Below are positions 16,774 to 25,856 of a DNA stretch of 64,000 bases, one piece after another. The notes below the pieces were generated by a model. It worked only from the letters and a program-made list of their open reading frames with translations, ran no database searches and was not told the origin of the DNA. This stretch comes from Candidatus Dechloromonas phosphorivorans (GTDB lineage: Bacteria; Pseudomonadota; Gammaproteobacteria; Burkholderiales; Rhodocyclaceae): positions 139,159-203,158 of the forward strand of contig JADKIP010000017.1 in assembly GCA_016721185.1 (NCBI GenBank), written 5' to 3'. Position numbers and translations under genes: made by a program. Position 1 is the first letter of the stretch, and the number at the start of each line of letters is the position of its first letter.

Positions 16774-17385
16774 CGCTCACTTCAGAATACTGATTGCATC
16801 CCTATTGCAACAGACATGCCACATATCTAATTGAATACATGTGAATTTGTGAACTTTCAGTAGCCCCTAAGGAAAAATATTTCCTTTGCTTGACAACAGT
16901 CAAGAGAAATTGGATTTTTGACAAAAATTAACCATTAGGCATTTTTTGCCAACGACCGGCAAGTGTTGCCGATTTGCCTGTCAAAATAAAGAGGTGGATG
17001 GCCCCCCCGAACCTCGACACTGATCTTGCCACTAAGGCAAGGGGCTTAGCCCCCCGCCAAGACGTAGACAACAATACCCTGCAAAAAGTAACACCAAGCC
17101 TTGCACTTGGATCACATTGCCTAGTCACTCTGATGCCTTATCTTATCCAAACGAAACATCAAGGTGCCAAGCAATTTTCTGACAGCAAGTACCAGGAATT
17201 ATTGTGATACCTAGCGTGATACCGAATTATATTTTTGAATAATAAGTTTCTCTATCGCGTTGATTTTATATGTAAATAAATTACTAGTGAACAGTGCAGA
17301 CCATGCACTGGCCGAATGCTTGGCGAACTGGCAACACCCGGCGAACTTGGGCTATGCTGAAAAAACAGTATTCCCGAGTTGAGCC
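16774..17385. other. AT-rich noncoding region before the formate dehydrogenase operon
   Basis: About 600 bases without a credible gene. It contains small hairpins (GGGGC-TTA-GCCCC near 17040; CCAAG-CCTTGCA-CTTGG near 17095), a direct repeat GTGATACC(TAGC)GTGATACC near 17200, TTGACA boxes near 16890 and 16915 without good -10 partners, and a dyad at 17292-17310. It is the boundary between accessory and core DNA. I could not identify an RNA gene or attachment site in it. Confidence 0.5.
17292..17310. promoter_or_regulatory. Dyad upstream of the formate dehydrogenase operon
   Basis: CAGTGCA-GACCA-TGCACTG: perfect 7-bp arms with a 5-base spacer, 75 bases before the first gene of the operon. It is a plausible operator for operon control, but no known regulator consensus was matched. 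Confidence 0.35.
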
Positions 17386-17865
17386 ATGAAAAACTTTCCC
17401 ATTGCCGTCGTTATCGAAAAAGCCCGTCTGGAAAATCGCTGGGCCAGCGAGAAGTGGGAGGCGATCGGTGTCATTCCCGCCTTCGATGCTGCGGTCGACG
17501 CGCCGCCGCGGCGGATTTTTGCCGATGAACAACGCGAACACTTTCTGGCCGGGCATTTCCCGCTGCAACTGTTCCGCGACGAGGTCGATAACTACCATCT
17601 CAACCTGACCTCGCCGGAACCCCGCGTTTTCGTCATGTGGCGGATGGAGCAGGGCGCTGACGGCGATTTTGCCAAGCCGATCGAGGTCACCCTGAGCTAT
17701 GGCGAGGCGGCGCGCTGGCTGGATTCGGGCGAGCAGTGCGATGGCGTGCCGATGCCGCCGGAGATTGCCGACTGGCTGGGCGATTTCGTCAACACGCACT
17801 ACAAGCCGGCGGTGCGCCACAAGGTTAAGCGTAACGATCCGTTTGCCGGAAAGCAGCCGCGATGA
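17386..17865 (+). CDS. DUF3305 protein, formate dehydrogenase cluster
   Basis: A 159-residue cytoplasmic protein matching DUF3305 in style (IAVVIEKARLENRWASEKWEAIGVIP, LFRDEVDNYHLNLTSPEPRVFVMWR, VTLSYGEAARWLDSGEQCDGVPMP). The family is found with DUF3306 at the head of formate dehydrogenase operons in proteobacteria; its biochemical role is not established. It has no cysteine clusters or membrane segments. It overlaps the next gene by four bases (ATGA), so the two are translated together. Probably first gene of the operon extending to 26207. Confidence 0.85.
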   Translation: MKNFPIAVVIEKARLENRWASEKWEAIGVIPAFDAAVDAPPRRIFADEQREHFLAGHFPLQLFRDEVDNYHLNLTSPEPRVFVMWRMEQGADGDFAKPIEVTLSYGEAARWLDSGEQCDGVPMPPEIADWLGDFVNTHYKPAVRHKVKRNDPFAGKQPR

Positions 17866-18308
17866 GTGCTGGCGGTTTTCTCGAACGCTGGTCGCGACTG
17901 AAAAAAGTCGCCGAAACGGCGTCGACCGCAGAAATCCCGGATGCCGAGGCCTTGTTGGCCAATCTCACCTCTGATAGCGATTTCGGCCAGTTCATGCGTC
18001 AGGAAATCAGCGAGGAGATTCGTCGCAAGGCGATGAAAACGCTGTTCGCCGATCCGCATTTCAACGTGATGGACGGGCTCGATATCTACATCGACGACTA
18101 CTCGATCAGCGAGCCGATTCCGGCCGAAATGCTGGCGACCTTGAACCAGATGCGCCTCTTTGACGAGGCTTCACCGGAGGACGAGTCGGCAGTGGCGGAG
18201 GCGCCTGAACCGGCGGAAACAGCGGGTAATTGCGACATTTTGACTGGCGATGGACAGAATGTCCCAGTCGTGCCATCAGCCGAAATACCCGGCCCCGGCG
18301 TTGAATGA
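17862..18308 (+). CDS. DUF3306 protein, formate dehydrogenase cluster
   Basis: A 148-residue acidic protein with the DUF3306 layout: FLERWSRLKKVAE at the start, a central SDFGQFMRQEISEEIRRKAMKTLFADPHFNVMDGLDIYIDDYS, and a variable acidic tail. It may assist formate dehydrogenase maturation or assembly, inferred from gene association only. Its start overlaps the DUF3305 stop (ATGA). A 110-base gap follows before the ferredoxin-like gene. Confidence 0.85.
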   Translation: MSAGGFLERWSRLKKVAETASTAEIPDAEALLANLTSDSDFGQFMRQEISEEIRRKAMKTLFADPHFNVMDGLDIYIDDYSISEPIPAEMLATLNQMRLFDEASPEDESAVAEAPEPAETAGNCDILTGDGQNVPVVPSAEIPGPGVE

Positions 18309-18418
18309 CAAGTGCGAGTAGGTTTCAGCCTGTGGCTAAAACATTAACTGATAACAATCAGTATCTTGAGCGCATTTTTTAGATAGATGTAAGTGTTTTT
18401 GAGCGAGCCATTCGGTCA

Positions 18419-20116
18419 ATGGCACGAAGTCTGCAAGTAAGTTCAGAATATTTTGAGGACCGTCCCTTGAACGCCACTTCTGCCAACGCTTTGCAATCCT
18501 CCGAAAACCCCTTCCTGGCGGCGGCATTGGCTGCCCTGGCCGACCTCCCCGCACCCGAACCGGTGCCTGCAATCAGCATGCTGGCCGATGGCCATTTGCT
18601 CATTATTGGCGAACTTGAAGTCGCGCTGGGCTGGGCCGAACGGCTGGCCGGCCAACGCGAGGTGACGGTGCTGGCGCTGGGCGAACCGCCTGCTACGGTC
18701 GACCGGCCGGACGCCGAAAATTTCGCCCTCGAATTCGGCAACCAGGTGCAACTGAGCGGCCACCTCGGGGCTTTTGAACTGTACTGGCAAGCCGTTGAAG
18801 GCACGAAGAAGGCGACCTTCGATGTCGTCCTCGATCTCTCGCCGCAAGCCCTGCTCAATCGTGTCGAGCTGCCTGACGGCTATCGGGCACCGGGCCGCGA
18901 CCCGCTCGATCAGGCGCTGGCCGTGATAGATCTGCTCGGCTTCGACGGCGAGTTTGAAAAGCCGCGTTACGTCACGGTCAATGAGCGCCTGTGTGCCCAC
19001 AGTCGTTCGATGAAAGCCGGTTGCAGCAACTGCATCGAGGTCTGTGCGACCGAGGCCATCGTCAGCGCCGGCGACAAGATCAAGCTGGACCCCTATCTCT
19101 GCCAGGGCTGCGGCACCTGCACCACAGTTTGCCCGTCCGGGGCGCTGGCCTACCAGTTCCCGCGCGTCGCCGATGTCGGTCTGGCGATCAAAGTGCAGCT
19201 CAAGTCCTATCGCGCAGCTGGTGGCAACAATGCCTGTTTGCTTTTCCATTCCGCCGAAGCCGGTCGCAAGCAACTGGCCGCCTTGAAGCGTGCCGGCAAG
19301 GCCCTGCCGGCCAATGTCATTCCGGTTGAAGTCTGGAGCGCCGATGCGGTCGGGCTGGACTTGTTGCTTGGTGCAGTAACGCTGGGTGCGGCGCAGGTGG
19401 CTGTGTTCGGCGCCGGTTCGCACGATCTGGCGCCGCTGCAAAAACAGGCCGGGCTGGGCCAGAGCATATTGAATGGCCTGGGTTTTGCCGGTGAATATTT
19501 GCGTATTGTCGATGGCGAAAGCGGTAACTGGCTGGCTGAACTCGCTGCCTGGGCCGTACCGGCTGGCGTGCCCGTGGCTGAATTCCGGCTGGTGGCTGAC
19601 AAGCGGACGACGCTTGAGTTCGTCATCGATCACCTGCAAAAAAATGCGCCGGCCGCGCCCGAGTTCATTGCACTGGCTGCCGGGGCGCCTTTCGGCAACG
19701 TCATCGTCAGCGACGCCTGCACCTTGTGCATGTCGTGTACCAGCGCCTGTCCGGCCGGGGCTTTGAAAGCGGCGGCCGATGCGCCGCGGCTTTCCTTCCT
19801 CGAACGCAATTGCCTGCAGTGTGGCCTGTGCGCCAATACTTGCCCGGAGCAGGCGATCACGTTGGCGCCGCGCCTGTTGCTCAAGGAGCGCCGGGCGGAA
19901 CGTCTCCTCAAAGAAGCCGAAATTTTCTGCTGCACCGCCTGCGGCAAGGCGATGGGGGCGGCGCCGACCATCCTCAACATGATTTCCAAATTGTCCGGCC
20001 ACAGCATGTTCGCCACGCCGGAAGCCCTGGCGCGTCTGAGCATGTGCGGCGATTGCCGGGTGATTGATTTGATCAACAACGAGAAAAGCACGAAAGCCTG
20101 GGAGATGACGGAATGA
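18419..20116 (+). CDS. Large 4Fe-4S polyferredoxin, formate dehydrogenase cluster
   Basis: A 565-residue soluble iron-sulfur protein. Cysteine motifs lie near residues 200-212 (CAHSRSMKAGCSNCIEVC), 225-240 (CQGCGTCTTVCPSG), 435-450 (CTLCMSCTSACPAG), 465-478 (CLQCGLCANTCPEQ) and a final CCTACGKAMG, enough for about four 4Fe-4S clusters. Such proteins are typical of this operon type and may pass electrons or help cofactor insertion. The start is uncertain: ATG at 18419 has a weak upstream site, while a TTG at 18467 has TGAGGA 7 bases upstream and would give a protein 16 residues shorter. The stop overlaps the chaperone start by four bases (ATGA). Confidence 0.87.
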   Translation: MARSLQVSSEYFEDRPLNATSANALQSSENPFLAAALAALADLPAPEPVPAISMLADGHLLIIGELEVALGWAERLAGQREVTVLALGEPPATVDRPDAENFALEFGNQVQLSGHLGAFELYWQAVEGTKKATFDVVLDLSPQALLNRVELPDGYRAPGRDPLDQALAVIDLLGFDGEFEKPRYVTVNERLCAHSRSMKAGCSNCIEVCATEAIVSAGDKIKLDPYLCQGCGTCTTVCPSGALAYQFPRVADVGLAIKVQLKSYRAAGGNNACLLFHSAEAGRKQLAALKRAGKALPANVIPVEVWSADAVGLDLLLGAVTLGAAQVAVFGAGSHDLAPLQKQAGLGQSILNGLGFAGEYLRIVDGESGNWLAELAAWAVPAGVPVAEFRLVADKRTTLEFVIDHLQKNAPAAPEFIALAAGAPFGNVIVSDACTLCMSCTSACPAGALKAAADAPRLSFLERNCLQCGLCANTCPEQAITLAPRLLLKERRAERLLKEAEIFCCTACGKAMGAAPTILNMISKLSGHSMFATPEALARLSMCGDCRVIDLINNEKSTKAWEMTE

Positions 20117-20748
20117 GTGCAGTCATGGAACGCGCGACTGGAAAAACCAACGCCGCGCCGGTGCTGGGCGATGAAGACCGCGCCCGGGCCGAGCATTACG
20201 CCGTGTTGTCGCGGCTGTTCTCCCGCGCCCCGGATGCCGATTTTTTGCAAAAATTGTCGGCAATGGCGGGGGCCTGGGGCAGTGTCGATAGCGCGCTGGG
20301 TCAGGCCTGGTTGGTGCTCGGCGATGCGGCAAAAAGTGTCAGTGCCGAGGTGGTCGAGGAAGAATACACGCGTATTTTCCTGACCATCGGCCGGCCGGAA
20401 GTGATGCTCTTTGGCTCCTTCTACATCGCCGGTTTCCTGATGGAAGAGCCGGTCGTCGAGTTGCGTCACGATCTGGCCGAACTCGGCCTTGGCCGTCGTC
20501 TGGGTATTACCGAATCGGAAGACCACATCGCAGCATTGTGCGATGTCATGCGCCACCTGATCGTCACCGGCCCGGATGCGGCCGGTCTGGCCCGGCAGCA
20601 ACTTTTTTTCACCCGGCACATTGCACCGTGGTTTGAAGCTTTGTGCGATGCCCTTGAGGGCGCACCCGAGGCCCGCTTTTATCCGCGTACTGCCGCTCTG
20701 GTGCGTGCTTATTTTGAGATCGAGCGCCTCGCGTTCGACATGCTTTAG
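20113..20748 (+). CDS. TorD/DmsD-family chaperone for formate dehydrogenase
   Basis: A 211-residue, mostly helical cytoplasmic protein of the TorD family, which binds a molybdoenzyme precursor and its Tat signal until the cofactor is loaded. Recognisable blocks are RAEHYAVLSRLFSRAPD, EEEYTRIFLTIGRPEVMLFGSFYIAGFLMEEP, ELGLGRRLGITESEDHIAALCDVMRHLI and ARQQLFFTRHIAPWFEALCDAL. The client is presumably the Tat-exported alpha subunit two genes on. It overlaps the preceding gene (ATGA). Confidence 0.88.
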   Translation: MSAVMERATGKTNAAPVLGDEDRARAEHYAVLSRLFSRAPDADFLQKLSAMAGAWGSVDSALGQAWLVLGDAAKSVSAEVVEEEYTRIFLTIGRPEVMLFGSFYIAGFLMEEPVVELRHDLAELGLGRRLGITESEDHIAALCDVMRHLIVTGPDAAGLARQQLFFTRHIAPWFEALCDALEGAPEARFYPRTAALVRAYFEIERLAFDML

Positions 20749-20767
20749 TTTCCTGGAGGAGGGAAAA

Positions 20768-20974
20768 ATGCAAGATCAACAACCAAAAAACCTCAAGCGT
20801 CGTGGCTTTCTGCTGGCTGCCGGGGTCGGTAGCGCTGGCGCCGTGGCACTGGTCGCCAGTCGCGTTGGCAAGGATGCCGCCAAGCCGCTGACCACCGTAT
20901 CGGCTGAGGAAAAAACGGGGAGCTACGCAGAGACCCCGCACATCAGCAATTACTACCGCACGGCGCGGGTTTGA
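20768..20974 (+). CDS. Small Tat-signal protein of the formate dehydrogenase region
   Basis: A 68-residue peptide: a twin-arginine signal (LKRRGFLLAAGVGSAGAVALVA) followed by about 35 residues ending PHISNYYRTARV. It matches the short 'formate dehydrogenase region Tat target' proteins. The ATG at 20768 follows GGAGGAGGG. It probably co-travels or assembles with the dehydrogenase, but its function is unknown. It ends 13 bases before the alpha-subunit start. Confidence 0.85.
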   Translation: MQDQQPKNLKRRGFLLAAGVGSAGAVALVASRVGKDAAKPLTTVSAEEKTGSYAETPHISNYYRTARV

Positions 20975-20987
20975 GCGGAGCCAGATC

Positions 20988-23936
20988 ATGCTGATCAGAA
21001 AATCAAAAGCACATTCCCAGAGCAAGCCTGAAGCAGGCGTTGTTTTAGCCGCAAATCCGGCCGCCAATTTCGGGGCAAATTCGGCGTCGACCGTGGCAAA
21101 CAACATTCTGGCGACGACGATGGATCGCCGGACCTTCCTCAAGCGTTCCGGCCTGGTGGCCGGTGGTGGCGCGATGGCCACCCAGTTGCCCTACAACATG
21201 ATCGGTTCGGCCGAAGCGGCCGATGTCGCCAAGGAAAAAACCGGCGTCGAGATCAAGCGCACCATCTGTACCCACTGCTCGGTCGGCTGCGCCGTCGATG
21301 CGGTGGTTGAAAACGGCGTCTGGGTGCGTCAGGAGCCGGTCTTCGATTCGCCGATCAACCTCGGCGCGCACTGCGCCAAGGGCGCTTCAGTGCGCGAACA
21401 CGGCCACGGCGAACATCGCCTGAAGTATCCGATGAAGCTGGTCGACGGCAAGTACAAGAAGATCAGCTGGGAGACGGCGCTCAACGAAATCGGCGACAAG
21501 CTGCTGGCCATCCGCAAGGAAAGCGGCCCGGATGCGACCTACTGGGTCGGCTCGTCGAAGCACAGCAACGAGCAGGCCTACATGTTCCGCAAGTTCGTGT
21601 CCTTCTTCGGCACCAACAACATGGACCACCAGGCCCGCGTCTGCCACTCAACCACGGTTGCCGGCGTCGCCAATACCTGGGGCTATGGCGCGATGACCAA
21701 CTCCTACAACGACATGCAGTTTTCCAAGGCGGCCTTGTACATTGGTTCCAACGCCGCCGAAGCGCACCCGGTGTCGATGCTGCACATGCTGCACGCCAAG
21801 GAAAACGGCTGCAAGATGGCGGTGGTTGATCCGCGCTTCACCCGCACTGCGGCCAAGGCCGATTATTTTTCGCGCATCCGTTCCGGCACCGACATTCCCT
21901 TCATCTGGGGCATGCTTTATCACATCTTCAAGAACGGCTGGGAGGACAAGGAATACCTCAAGGCCCGCGTGCATGGCATCGAGAAGGTGAAGGAAGAAGT
22001 GATGAAATGGACGCCGGACAAGGTCCAGGACGTCACTGGCATTCCCGAAGCAGAAGTGCTGCGGATCGCAGACATGCTGGCCAACAACAAGCCGTCCACC
22101 GTCGTCTGGTGTATGGGGCAGACCCAGCATACGGTCGGTAACGCCAACGTGCGCGCCATGTGCATCCTGCAACTGGTACTTGGCAACGTCGGCGTTTCCG
22201 GTGGCGGCACCAATATTTTCCGCGGTCACGACAACGTGCAGGGCGCGACCGACGTCGGCCCGAATCCGGATTCGCTGCCCGGCTACTACGGCCTTGCGAC
22301 CGGTTCGTGGAAGCACTGGTGCGCGGTGTGGGGTGTTGACTACGAGTGGGTGAAGAAGCAGTTCGCCTCGCAAGTGATGATGGAAAAGTCCGGCATCACC
22401 GTCTCGCGCTGGATCGACGGTGTGCTGGAGAAGAACGAGAACATCGACCAGGATTCCAATCTGCGTGCCGTGGTTTATTGGGGCATGGCCCCGAACAGCC
22501 AGACGCGCGGTCTGGAAATGGTCGAGGCGATGAAAAAGCTCGATCTACTGGTCGTCATCGACCCGTATCCGTCAGCCACCGCCGCGATGTCGGCGATGAT
22601 GCGCAAGGACGGCGTCTATCTGCTGCCGGCCTGCACGCAGTTTGAAACGGTGGGTTCGGCAACGGCCTCGAACCGCTCGATTCAATGGCGCGAGAAGGTG
22701 ATCGAGCCTTTGTTCGAGTCCAAGCCTGACCACACCATCATGTACGCCTTCGCCAAGAAATTCGGCTTCGAGAAGGAGTTCTGCAAGAACATCAAGGTCG
22801 AGAAGGACAAGCAGGGCTGGGACGAGCCGAATGTCGAAGATATCCTGCGTGAAATCAACAAGGGCTGCTGGACCATCGGCTATACCGGCCAGTCGCCGGA
22901 ACGCCTGAAGCTGCATATGAAGAACATGCACACCTTCGACGTCAAGACCTTGCGCGCCAATGGCGGTCCTTGCGATGGCGACTATTTTGGTCTGCCCTGG
23001 CCGTGCTATGGCACGCCGGAAATGAAGCATCCCGGTACGCCCAATCTGTACGACACCTCGAAGCACGTGATGGACGGCGGCGGCAACTTCCGCGCCAACT
23101 TTGGCGTCGAGAAGGATGGCGTTTCGCTGTTGGCCGAAGACGGTTCGGCCTCCAAGGGCGCCGATCTGCAAATGGGTTATCCCGAATTCGACCATGTGCT
23201 GCTGAAGAAGCTGGGCTGGTGGGACGAGTTGACCGAGGACGAGAAGAAGAAGGCCGAGGGCAAGAACTGGAAGACTGACTCCTCCGGCGGCATCATCCGT
23301 GTCGTCATGAAGGTGCATGGCTGCCATCCGTTCGGCAATGCCAAGGCGCGCGCCGTGGTCTGGAACTTCCCGGACCCGGTTCCCTTGCACCGCGAGCCGA
23401 TGTATTCACCGCGCCCGGATCTGGTTGAGAAATACCCACAACCAGCTGACAAAAAGGTCTTCTGGCGCCTGCCGACCCTGTTCAAGTCATTGCAGGACAA
23501 GGTCAAGGATATTTCCAAGGAATTCCCGATCGTCATGACTTCCGGCCGTTTGGTCGAGTACGAGGGCGGCGGCGAGGAAACCCGCTCCAATCCGTGGCTG
23601 GCCGAACTGCAGCAGGAAATGTTTGCCGAAGTGAATCCGAAGGATGCCAACAACGCCGGTGTGCGCAATGGCGAATATATGTGGGTCGAAACGCCGAGCA
23701 AGGGCCGGATGAAACTGCGCGCCCAGGTTACCGAGCGGGTCGCGCCGGGCACCGTCTTCCTGCCGTTCCACTTTTCCGGCTGGTGGCAGGGCAAGGACAT
23801 GCTTGAGTTCTACCCGGAAGGCGCCGCGCCGATTGTGCGGGGCGAATCGGTTAACCAGGGCACAACCTACGGTTACGACTCGGTCACCATGATGCAGGAA
23901 ACCAAAACCACGCTCTGCCGTGTCACCAAGGCTTAA
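20988..23936 (+). CDS. fdhA: Formate dehydrogenase alpha (catalytic) subunit, cysteine type, Tat-exported
   Basis: A 982-residue molybdenum/tungsten bis-MGD enzyme that oxidises formate to CO2 on the periplasmic side. A Tat motif (MDRRTFLKRSG, R47-R48) is preceded by an extra 44 residues; an internal ATG just before the motif could be the true start. The 4Fe-4S motif uses C94, C97, C101 and C129 (CTHCSVGC...GAHC). The active-site ligand is C219 in RVCHSTTVAG, so this is the cysteine and not the selenocysteine form, and no in-frame TGA is present. H220 and the downstream molybdopterin-binding region (VVDPRFTRTA) are conserved. Electrons pass to the beta and gamma subunits encoded next. Confidence 0.95.
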   Translation: MLIRKSKAHSQSKPEAGVVLAANPAANFGANSASTVANNILATTMDRRTFLKRSGLVAGGGAMATQLPYNMIGSAEAADVAKEKTGVEIKRTICTHCSVGCAVDAVVENGVWVRQEPVFDSPINLGAHCAKGASVREHGHGEHRLKYPMKLVDGKYKKISWETALNEIGDKLLAIRKESGPDATYWVGSSKHSNEQAYMFRKFVSFFGTNNMDHQARVCHSTTVAGVANTWGYGAMTNSYNDMQFSKAALYIGSNAAEAHPVSMLHMLHAKENGCKMAVVDPRFTRTAAKADYFSRIRSGTDIPFIWGMLYHIFKNGWEDKEYLKARVHGIEKVKEEVMKWTPDKVQDVTGIPEAEVLRIADMLANNKPSTVVWCMGQTQHTVGNANVRAMCILQLVLGNVGVSGGGTNIFRGHDNVQGATDVGPNPDSLPGYYGLATGSWKHWCAVWGVDYEWVKKQFASQVMMEKSGITVSRWIDGVLEKNENIDQDSNLRAVVYWGMAPNSQTRGLEMVEAMKKLDLLVVIDPYPSATAAMSAMMRKDGVYLLPACTQFETVGSATASNRSIQWREKVIEPLFESKPDHTIMYAFAKKFGFEKEFCKNIKVEKDKQGWDEPNVEDILREINKGCWTIGYTGQSPERLKLHMKNMHTFDVKTLRANGGPCDGDYFGLPWPCYGTPEMKHPGTPNLYDTSKHVMDGGGNFRANFGVEKDGVSLLAEDGSASKGADLQMGYPEFDHVLLKKLGWWDELTEDEKKKAEGKNWKTDSSGGIIRVVMKVHGCHPFGNAKARAVVWNFPDPVPLHREPMYSPRPDLVEKYPQPADKKVFWRLPTLFKSLQDKVKDISKEFPIVMTSGRLVEYEGGGEETRSNPWLAELQQEMFAEVNPKDANNAGVRNGEYMWVETPSKGRMKLRAQVTERVAPGTVFLPFHFSGWWQGKDMLEFYPEGAAPIVRGESVNQGTTYGYDSVTMMQETKTTLCRVTKA

Positions 23937-23948
23937 AGGAGAATAACA

Positions 23949-24602
23949 ATGGCACGCATGAAATTCCTGTGTGATTCGGAACGCTGCATCGAATGCAACG
24001 GTTGTGTCACCGCCTGTAAAAATGAACACGAAGTGCCGTGGGGGGTTAATCGCCGCCGCGTCGTCACTGTTAACGATGGGGTGCCGGGCGAGAAGTCGAT
24101 CTCGGTGTCCTGCATGCACTGTTCGGATGCGCCGTGCATGGCGGTCTGCCCGACCGACTGTTTCTACAAGACCGATGAAGGCGTTGTGCTGCATAACAAG
24201 GATGCCTGCATCGGTTGCGGCTACTGCTTTTTCGCCTGCCCGTTCGGTGCTCCGCAGTTCCCGAACGGCCCGGCGGCTTTCGGCGCGCGCGGCAAGATGG
24301 ACAAGTGCACCTTCTGTGCCGGCGGCCCGGAAGAGAATGGCAGCAAGGAAGAGTTCGAGAAATACGGCCGCAACCGTATCTCCGAAGGCAAATTGCCGGC
24401 CTGTGCCGAAATGTGCTCGACCAAGGCTTTGCTCGCCGGTGACGCGACCGTTGTTTCCGACATCTTCCGTGACCGTGCCTTGCGTCGCGGCAAGGCCGGC
24501 GATGCCGCCTGGGGCTGGACGACGGCTTATGGCAAGCCGGAGCAGGCACAGGAGCGGACGCAAGAGCGGACCCGCGAACAGAAGCAGGAGGGCGGAAAAT
24601 GA
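23949..24602 (+). CDS. fdhB: Formate dehydrogenase beta subunit, 4Fe-4S
   Basis: A 217-residue electron-transfer subunit. Four cysteine motifs are visible: CIECNGCVTACKNEH (about 13-27), CMHCSDAPCMAVCPTD (about 55-70), CIGCGYCFFACPFG (about 87-100), and CTFC ... CAEMC. They would hold four 4Fe-4S clusters passing electrons from the alpha subunit to the membrane cytochrome b. Unlike E. coli FdnH there is no C-terminal membrane anchor; the end is a charged EQAQERTQERTREQKQEG tail. GGAG lies before the ATG. It overlaps the lipoprotein gene by four bases. Confidence 0.94.
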   Translation: MARMKFLCDSERCIECNGCVTACKNEHEVPWGVNRRRVVTVNDGVPGEKSISVSCMHCSDAPCMAVCPTDCFYKTDEGVVLHNKDACIGCGYCFFACPFGAPQFPNGPAAFGARGKMDKCTFCAGGPEENGSKEEFEKYGRNRISEGKLPACAEMCSTKALLAGDATVVSDIFRDRALRRGKAGDAAWGWTTAYGKPEQAQERTQERTREQKQEGGK

Positions 24603-24820
24603 AAAACGCAGCTTTTTTGCTGTTGACCGCAGCATTCGCCCTGGGGCTTTCGGCCTGCGGCGAGTATTCGCAAGTGGCCAACTACAAGCCGGGCAGCTAC
24701 CAGGGAAAGTCGGATACCCGACCCTGGGAAGCCGGCCAGTTCGCTGGCAACAAGCAGGCTTGGGAGGCTGCCTTGGCGAATCGGGCGCAGTCGCAAAACG
24801 AGTACAAGCGGACTCAATGA
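24599..24820 (+). CDS. Small lipoprotein of the formate dehydrogenase operon
   Basis: A 73-residue protein with a lipoprotein signal: a hydrophobic stretch and the lipobox LSAC, with the lipidated cysteine at residue 20. The mature part (YSQVANYKPGSYQGKSDTRPWEAGQFAGNKQAWEAALANRAQSQNEYKR) is short and hydrophilic. It overlaps fdhB (ATGA). It may anchor or stabilise the periplasmic complex; that is inference from its place between fdhB and fdhC. Confidence 0.85.
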   Translation: MKNAAFLLLTAAFALGLSACGEYSQVANYKPGSYQGKSDTRPWEAGQFAGNKQAWEAALANRAQSQNEYKRTQ

Positions 24821-24830
24821 GGAGTTGACG

Positions 24831-25841
24831 ATGACGACTTCAAACTATGTTTCGCTGCTCGGGCGCTGGCTGATCGCCGCCTGCCTGATGCTGGCCTGGA
24901 GCCTGCCGCTGCGTGCGGCCGACGCTCTGCCGCCAGCCCAGGCCCAGGCCGAACGGCAGCAGACCCAGCCCGGCAACAACGCGCCGATGTGGCGTGAGGT
25001 GCGCCAGGACAAGGCGCATTTCACCAACAATCCGGGCAATGAGGCGGGTGTGCTGATCCAGACCGGCGGCGATGCCTGGCGGCATTTGCGCAATGGTTCC
25101 GTGACCCTGTACGGCGGCTGGCTGGTCGTGCTGGTTGCGGCGGCTATCCTGCTCTTCTACAAGATCAAGGGGCCGCTGACCAACCACGACCCGCTCACGG
25201 GCAAACTGATCCAGCGCTTCCCGCGCTATGAACGGGTGATCCACTGGATCACGGCAGGTACCTTCGTGGTGCTGGCGGTTACCGGTCTGGCCATTCTGTT
25301 CGGCAAGCATGTGCTGATGCCGATCATCGGCCACAGCCTGTTCGGCTACCTGATGGTGCTCGGTAAAAACCTGCACAACTTCATCGGGCCGCTGTTTGCC
25401 TTTTCGACGCTGGCCATGATCGTCATCTGGGCGCGCGACAACGTCTGGCAAAACATCGACGCCTTGTGGATATCCAAGGCGGGTGGCCTGCTGACCGGCG
25501 AGCATGTGCCCTCCGGGCGCTTCAACTTCGGCGAAAAAACCTGGTTCTGGATCGGTGTCACCATTCTCGGGCTAACGGTTGCAGTCTCCGGCCTGGTGCT
25601 GGATTTCCCGAACTTTGGGCAGGTACGGGCCGACATGCAACTGGCCAGCCTGGTCCATGCCGTCGCGGCCATCGCCATGCTGGTGCTTGCATTCGGCCAT
25701 ATCTACATGGGCACGATCGGTGTGCATGGGGCACTGGATTCGATGAAGACTGGTTATGTCGATGAAACCTGGGCTCGCGAGCACCACGCCGAATGGTTTA
25801 ACGATGTCAAAGCCGGCAAGTCCGGCCACCCGCAAGGTTAA
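24831..25841 (+). CDS. fdhC: Formate dehydrogenase gamma subunit, cytochrome b
   Basis: A 336-residue membrane subunit that takes electrons from FdhB to quinone. After an N-terminal signal-like helix and a periplasmic stretch come four or more transmembrane helices (GGWLVVLVAAAILLFY, VIHWITAGTFVVLAVTGLAILFG, IGPLFAFSTLAMIVIWA, WFWIGVTILGLTVAVSGLVL, ASLVHAVAAIAMLVLAFGHIYMG). Haem-ligand histidines are available in VIHW, KNLHNF and FGHIY. The ATG at 24831 is preferred over an in-frame TTG at 24825 because GAGGAG lies 6 bases upstream of the ATG. Confidence 0.93.
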   Translation: MTTSNYVSLLGRWLIAACLMLAWSLPLRAADALPPAQAQAERQQTQPGNNAPMWREVRQDKAHFTNNPGNEAGVLIQTGGDAWRHLRNGSVTLYGGWLVVLVAAAILLFYKIKGPLTNHDPLTGKLIQRFPRYERVIHWITAGTFVVLAVTGLAILFGKHVLMPIIGHSLFGYLMVLGKNLHNFIGPLFAFSTLAMIVIWARDNVWQNIDALWISKAGGLLTGEHVPSGRFNFGEKTWFWIGVTILGLTVAVSGLVLDFPNFGQVRADMQLASLVHAVAAIAMLVLAFGHIYMGTIGVHGALDSMKTGYVDETWAREHHAEWFNDVKAGKSGHPQG

Positions 25842-25856
25842 AGGGAGAATACGAAG

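Noticed and set aside
20988..23936. Selenocysteine formate dehydrogenase
   Set aside because: The active-site codon encodes cysteine (RVCHSTT) and no in-frame TGA occurs.
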